In this document: positions 58,271-64,000 of the stretch, in pieces
Layout: each line of letters begins with the position of its first letter
How positions within the stretch are numbered: position 1 is the first letter of the stretch
Source of the DNA: Apostichopus japonicus
Lineage: Eukaryota; Echinodermata; Holothuroidea; Aspidochirotida; Stichopodidae
Direction: 5' to 3'
Assembly (NCBI RefSeq): GCF_037975245.1
Contig: NC_092571.1
Coordinates: forward strand, 27,935,564 to 27,999,563
DNA length: 64,000 nt
The notes under the pieces: model-generated
Database searches by the model: none
Seen by the model: the letters and a program-made list of their open reading frames with translations, nothing else
What the model was told of the DNA's origin: nothing
Program-made: the position numbers and the translations under genes

Positions 58271-60592
58271 CGTTACCAAATGTATGTATGATATATGCAA
58301 CTCAATGGATTGCCTAATTATTCCTATTATAAACAAGTACACCGGCTATAATTTCATTGGACAGTTAACCGCCTATTGAAAAACATCAACATGTGATTTG
58401 CGCCCTCTTTATTTGTTTTCCGCGGACGTCCATGGAAACAGTCTACTTGTTTTCAACCGCTACAAACCGTGCACATTTTCTTCTGTATTTTCTGTTTGTC
58501 ATTATACTGTTTGTATATTCGGTGCACTAGGGTTATTGTGATTCTACTGTAAACTTCAATATGAAGTCGTTACTTATCTGCTACGGCATAAGACTTGTCA
58601 ATATAGTGTCTACTGTACCCAGTATTAGTTTGTAAAAGACTTTCCCCACAATATCAAGTTTAATACTTGAAATTGATCTAGCTTAGAGATGTTATCTATT
58701 TTAAATGGTGATGGATGTGATTAGTATAAGAAGAAAATTAGATCCCTCAATGACTGCTGTTTACGACAAGTTCTTGTTAAACATCTAATGTACTTAATTT
58801 CATTCCGAGTGCTTACCCTTTTACTTTCATTGAAATGAAATCCAACCAAAGAAAAGTTTAATTGCGCCATCATTTTTTTTCTCATTTTCTTTTTTGCATT
58901 AAATGTGTCCGTTGATAAGGGGTATATTGCATCTACATTTATAAGTCTTCAAAATAATTTTATAGGGGATCTCCTAAACCGTTATATGCCGTTAATTTAT
59001 CATCGTCGGTGTTAGCGAAATTCCTAAGAATTACGAAGTACTATCGGATACACCATTATACCGCAGCTAACGTTACATTTTCAGGTATATATGTAAGCAT
59101 CACACATGACTGTCCTCCTCAGTGGAGTTCGATTTACATTCGTCTTTTATGTATAATTTTTTCCTGCATAGGCGTGTAGGCTATCACTGTGTTAAGCCTC
59201 AGATGATTTACCAGAAAACTGTAGTACTAATCGAATTTAATCAATTCTATATATTCGGTTATATGTGTCTTGTTGTGGAGATATAAATGTAGTACAATAT
59301 TCGTATGACTATGGCATAAACCTATTTCTTTTCTATACTCAAATGGAATGATTTGATTCAGGATTGGTTGTTTGAATAAACGCTTCGGTGACTATGTATA
59401 CTATTCTAGAGAGAAAAAGCATTAACAATTTCGTCAAACGTTGATGCAGTCCACCTAGCTTTTGGAATGTTATGTACCACACAATCATAATTCTATAAAG
59501 ATTTGAGCAAAAGAACGACTAGGAAGGGGTTGCTACATATATTCTACCTGTTTAACCGAATTCGAACTGTTTGCAGTGTTTAGAGAACGTTGTGTTTAAA
59601 GTAGTCCCATAAGTTCAACTTCATTACATTTAACATATGATAACATCCCAGTACACTACTGTTTAGGTATAAAGAAATGTTTTTTCCTTCAATTTCTTAC
59701 CCGACCGAATGCTATCCCCCGCCCGAATGACGATCAGAGGTGGAGAAATGGGGATAAGCACCCAACAGTGTATGTAGGCATGGATTGTCTCTGCGAAGGG
59801 TTGCTAATAATTTATGAAGTTCGATCCATTACATGTATATTTTTCAAAAAGTCTCACTGGACATATTTGCTTCAAAAGTTGCGAAAAGTTCAGTTTCAAG
59901 TTCAACCGTTTTTGGTTTTTATTGCAAAGTTTTCAGTGAGGCTTGGTCTATAAAATGTCCAGTCGCACGTTTAGTAGTTCACCGAGCCATTGGAATTTCA
60001 TGGGTAAGAACCACACTACTACTTACATCATTGACATTGGGTGCCAACTGGTTATACATTATTAATTCCTGCCGTTCAGGCTTCAGCCAAATTGAGTACC
60101 GTTTTGCAGTGTTACTAGAAAATACTTTGTTGGTAATGTTACTATCAAACCGACTTGTCGTTGTTATGGGCATAAATTCATGTCACTCGTGTAGACAGAA
60201 GTCGCTTGATGGCGAGCATAAGGGGAGAGGAAGTTGGCTGGGTTCAGAACCACCCCCCCCCCCACCACACACACATCCTTTTTCATCATTTGCCATACTA
60301 ACCCCTTACTTTCAACATTTGTATGTCTGTCCATGTAAAGTATACAAAATAATTTTATACAGTTGAACGGGGTAATTAGCATCATTCAAAGAAATGTGTT
60401 TAGACCAGTCACTCTTTCAGCAATCTATTACCGATAATGAATCATCGTAAGATGAAACCAGTGTGTTTAGGGCATGAAAAAAACCGTTTTAATTGACATT
60501 GTGCCCAATTATTTTTTCCATGTTTCTGATTAAATCCTCAGTCATTGATCGTACATCTCATCGACTTGAAACACATAATAGCAGGCGTTAAG
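58271..60592 (+). repeat. Receptor 5' module, unit 3
   Basis: It matches the module of units 1 and 2 without their transposons, and keeps empty sites for three unit 2 insertions (near 58495, 58596, 58927). The candidate exon (about 58990-59080) has lost the AAG|GTAA donor (it reads gctaacgttac), so splicing should fail here. The acceptor aaatcctcag at 60541 is weaker. Confidence 0.75.
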
Positions 60593-62033
60593 ATGACTTC
60601 AGTTTCACTTTTGCGGATTCTGGTGCTTGTCATTTACACCAACGTTTTATTTCTTGAAGCAAGTGCCGCATATAGGACATTACAGTTTGCAGATACTAAA
60701 CAAAAATATTCAGTATTGGATCGTGATACGATTAGGTTTTTATGTAACCCACTGGATATTGAGAAAATGTTAATGTTTACCACAGAATCAACCCTGGTTT
60801 CTTTAGGGATATCGAATGTAGCATTACCAGATGAATATGACTTTGAATGCAATGAAACAAGTTGTGCACTAACCATTAAACAAATAGAGAGGAAAATGAG
60901 GACGAATATGAATGCCGGTTTCCTAAACGATCTTTGATAATACAAGTACTTAGCAGTCCATCACATGATTATCCTGTGTGTAATTCAAGCTACACCTCTA
61001 CTACATTCTTCCTCGATTCGTTTCAAGAGCCGTTCTAGTTTAGTTGTCTGTGTGAAGAAGCAAATCCACCAGTTAACATTTCATTATCTGCCAATCATGG
61101 ATATGGTGAGATAAACAACAAAACTGACAAACATTTAACGATTAGTAAAACAAATAAGACTGTATCACTTTTTTATTCATCCTGGATTCATCCTGGATTC
61201 ATCTGGATTCATCGTTTAATAACAGAACCTTTGTCTGTACTGTCACACAACAGCTACCTGCTCCCTATCACAGCTACAATAAATCTTGTTCCTTCGGACC
61301 ATTGATACTACCGGTATTCTCGGTATCGATTCATACATCTCACTATACAGTCACCACAAACAGTACAGAAAAAAATACTCTCATGTGTACCAGTAATGTG
61401 AGTGGAGTTGTATTAGAGTGGTATAATATTTCCCTCGACAATTGGGATTATAATATTACTCGGATCAATGATTCATTAGAGCTAAAGATTTTCGATTATG
61501 GATCAAGTATCGATCCACCAATAACTATTTGGTGTCATGGTTCGTATGGAGGAAGAACTGTCTCCCGATACGCCACAATCGGTTCCGCGAGTACAGACGA
61601 GCATGAACATCTCCCTACATCAATAATAGCGGCATTGATAGTGTTCGTCATTTTGGTCATCATCGCCATAGTTCTTGTACTAATCGGAGTACGTAAAAAC
61701 AGGGAAAGAAAAACAAAAATACAGCAGCTTCCTGCGATGCCATTAACGGATACAGGACAGACACGCTCTCACTTATCTTCTCAGGGTAACACTCAGTCTC
61801 CGCTTCCTGGCACTTACACGACTACAGTAAGTCCTGAAAGTATGAATATGCAACATCGCCGAATGAAAGAAGACTTATTGTACGCTCGATCGATAACTTT
61901 AAATCAACAAATTGAGTAAGAAACAAAACAATATTTTGATATCAATGAAGTTGCTTCATTTACATACGACAAGGAAGATTATCTCGTTCCGAATCAGCTT
62001 GAAACAGCGGTTTTGTACCATGATATTAGTTAG
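60593..62033 (+). pseudogene. Broken receptor copy (type of gene 3)
   Basis: It aligns with gene 3 over its whole length. Lesions in order: a one-base loss near 60895 that shifts the frame after KQIER; a TAG at 61036 in place of the H codon in EPFHFSC; a small expansion of attcatcctgg near 61175-61213; and a TAA at 61917 just after LNQQIE. The last would remove the final 38 residues including the ITIM, although the ITIM DNA is still present up to the original stop at 62031. The third Ig region, membrane helix and part of the tail stay open (61302-61919). A recently dead gene. Confidence 0.9.
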
Positions 62034-63590
62034 TTGATTGGAGCGTGCGTAAGGGCGGGGTAGGAATGGGGTGATAAGACGTTTGTGCATTCAGACGTGG
62101 AAAATAGAGCTATTTAATATATAGACCTTTGTTATAGTATAAACATGCATCCAAAGGCATAATTTCCCCGCCACCACAAACTTGTTGGCCCTATGTGGAT
62201 TTTATGTTGCGAATGTGGTGTTAATTGGGCTTGAGCTAACATTGTAGTACCTTGTAAAGCATCATGTCTTTTTGCATTAAATATGAGCTGGTTACATGTG
62301 GGCTGTAAATGGTTAAATTAATGTGGGTTAATTATGGGACGAGTGATTGCGTTCGATGTGAGGTTTGACATGTGGACATGGGCAACTTATTGTAGGTAAA
62401 CCAAGGGATTACCTGTTGGGTTGCAATTAATGAGAGTTTATCAATCGGGGCCCATATGGCTTTGCAATTATGTAGGCTGTAGGCCTTGGCCTCATTCATA
62501 TTAGCGTAGCTTATATACGCAATAATTTAGGATAACGAGTGGGAGGAAAGACCTACATAGCAATCACATCCACAGAGGCCCCATGCAGGTTGAAAAACGT
62601 GGGATTAAACTAGGAAGGGCTAACCATGGATTATATACTAGCGGCGACGCGTATGGTAGTTGTTATAAATATGTGTGGACAGAAATACGTGAGCTAACAT
62701 CACCGCTTTAGCCTAGACCTTGTCCAATTAATGTGGGTTGCATGTTAGCTTCAAATAGTTACATTCAAGTGGATTAACCTTAGGATGACTGACTGGTTCT
62801 CGCGAATGGTTTTACATGACTTTGGAATGTGCCAGTTTTGTGCGGGTAAATCAAGGATTGCTCAGTTGTGTTGGTGTGGGTATAATATGAGCTGCACAAG
62901 GACAATTACTATGCATATAACATGATTGTAATATATCTAAGCTGAGCCACGTGTTTGTTATGGAGGCTACGAAGTGCACAATTGGTGTTATACTAATTAT
63001 TAAATGCTCCACCTTTTATGTGATTTGTTTTAAAGTACTACACCTAGCTATTGTCAAATTTCTTACACAGAAAGAACAGAGAACCTACCCATTGTTCAGC
63101 TATATACACTGCAATATGAAAGAGCATATTTATTTCTTATCATATCCAGGAAGCCAACGTGCAACTTCTGTCAATTGGGATTTACACAACTGATCATATA
63201 CATACTCAGTTACATTGCTGATGAAGCATCCATTGTAGTTTTAAATTGCTGGAGTATAGTTTTCGGTTTCGACGCCGGAGGCTCGAGAATTTATACAGTC
63301 AATGATGACGTGTGTGTATTTATATACGTGTGTATTATGTGTGTTAGTGACAGCTAGCTCGTAAACAAGAAATAGTGGCTTGTCATACCTACATAATTTA
63401 TGCATTTTGATGAGCAGATATGCAATATTTGTTTTATAGTTCCCTTATGTGAATATTAATGAGTGGTCGGGGATTAATGTAAAGTTTTTAATTCATATTT
63501 TTCATACTTTATATGATTGTGTTAGTATGCGATATGTACATTGTCATTATTATAAAATTTAATCTTATTAGTATTCATGATTGGACGAAG
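62034..63590 (+). repeat. Receptor 3' flank module, unit 3
   Basis: It follows units 1 and 2 closely, including the segment near 63340-63590 that unit 2 lacks. Open frames in it are not genes. Confidence 0.8.
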
Positions 63591-63762
63591 TTACTATTTA
63601 AATGCTATGACTGTAAATATAACACTGTTGGTAGATGTGCTTTATTTCTTTCAAGTCATGACATGTCATTGACAGTTATTCAACGCCAGTTTATACGCAT
63701 TTACACAACAGCAGAATCACTGTTGTCGAGTGGTACGGACTTCGTGAAGTGGTCTTTTTCTA

Positions 63763-63832
63763 GATAGATGGATAGATGTATATATGGATAGATAGATGGA
63801 TAGATGGATAGAAATAGATAGATATATTTATA
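63763..63832. repeat. GATA/GATG microsatellite
   Basis: Imperfect tetranucleotide repeat (gatagatg, gatagata). The remaining sequence to 64000 shows no feature. Confidence 0.9.
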
Positions 63833-64000
63833 TATTATGAAATTTAGATGTTTATGTGACCGGGTTTGAGGATGACTCATGGGGTAACGGTATACAGATA
63901 TAGCGTCCTCTCTTGGCGCGAAGATGTGACCATATCATATATGTCAACGGATTAAACTCACTTCAGTATACAAGCCATATTTACGGAATTCGCTTCTACA

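Noticed and set aside
59833..60366. 177-codon frame upstream of the broken receptor
   Set aside because: Same reason: module sequence with no conserved frame.

Overview
The window looks like an animal genome: intron-split genes with consensus splice sites, tRNA-derived SINEs, a LINE remnant and very many non-autonomous DNA transposons. A marine invertebrate deuterostome (an echinoderm such as a sea cucumber) seems most likely. That is an inference from the gene types and repeat style; no species can be named from the sequence alone.

Layout. 1-6.0 kb is a nest of hAT-like elements followed by a palindromic array of 25-bp units. 6.7-15.5 kb holds a two-exon (possibly more) type II membrane glycosyltransferase of the Nucleotid_trans (GT77-like) family. 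Its intron contains a SINE, a broken LINE, a hAT element and an array of about ten 215-bp tandem repeats. 15.5-18.5 kb is nested transposons and spacer. 18.5-31.2 kb holds a four-exon SLC16/monocarboxylate-transporter-like gene. A 366-bp hAT-like element sits inside its second coding exon, and the gene carries at least one further frame lesion, so as read here it is a pseudogene. 31.2-35 kb is spacer with an old hAT copy and a tandem duplication.

35-64 kb is the most notable part: a tandem cluster of type I membrane receptors with Ig-like ectodomains and single coding exons. Three are intact (34996, 39846, 52989) and three are broken (45119, 58046, 60593). The intact ones end in a consensus ITIM (IKYAEI or VLYHDI), as expected of inhibitory receptors. 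The two younger intact paralogs are nearly identical from the second Ig-like domain to the C terminus but differ strongly in the signal peptide and the first Ig domain, a mosaic pattern expected of diversifying recognition receptors. The cluster grew by repeated duplication of a unit made of a 5' module with a probable non-coding exon, a receptor gene, a 3' flank and a truncated receptor copy. The second unit was later enlarged by transposons, and the paralogous units keep the empty sites.

Transposons. Ten insertions have exact 8-bp target-site duplications with CAG/CAC-type terminal inverted repeats, which identifies them as hAT-like. Several otherwise different families share a core of about 110 bp with a GCGCCA/TGGCGC hairpin 50-80 bp from one end only. 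Coding starts were placed at ATG codons even where the open frame extends further upstream.
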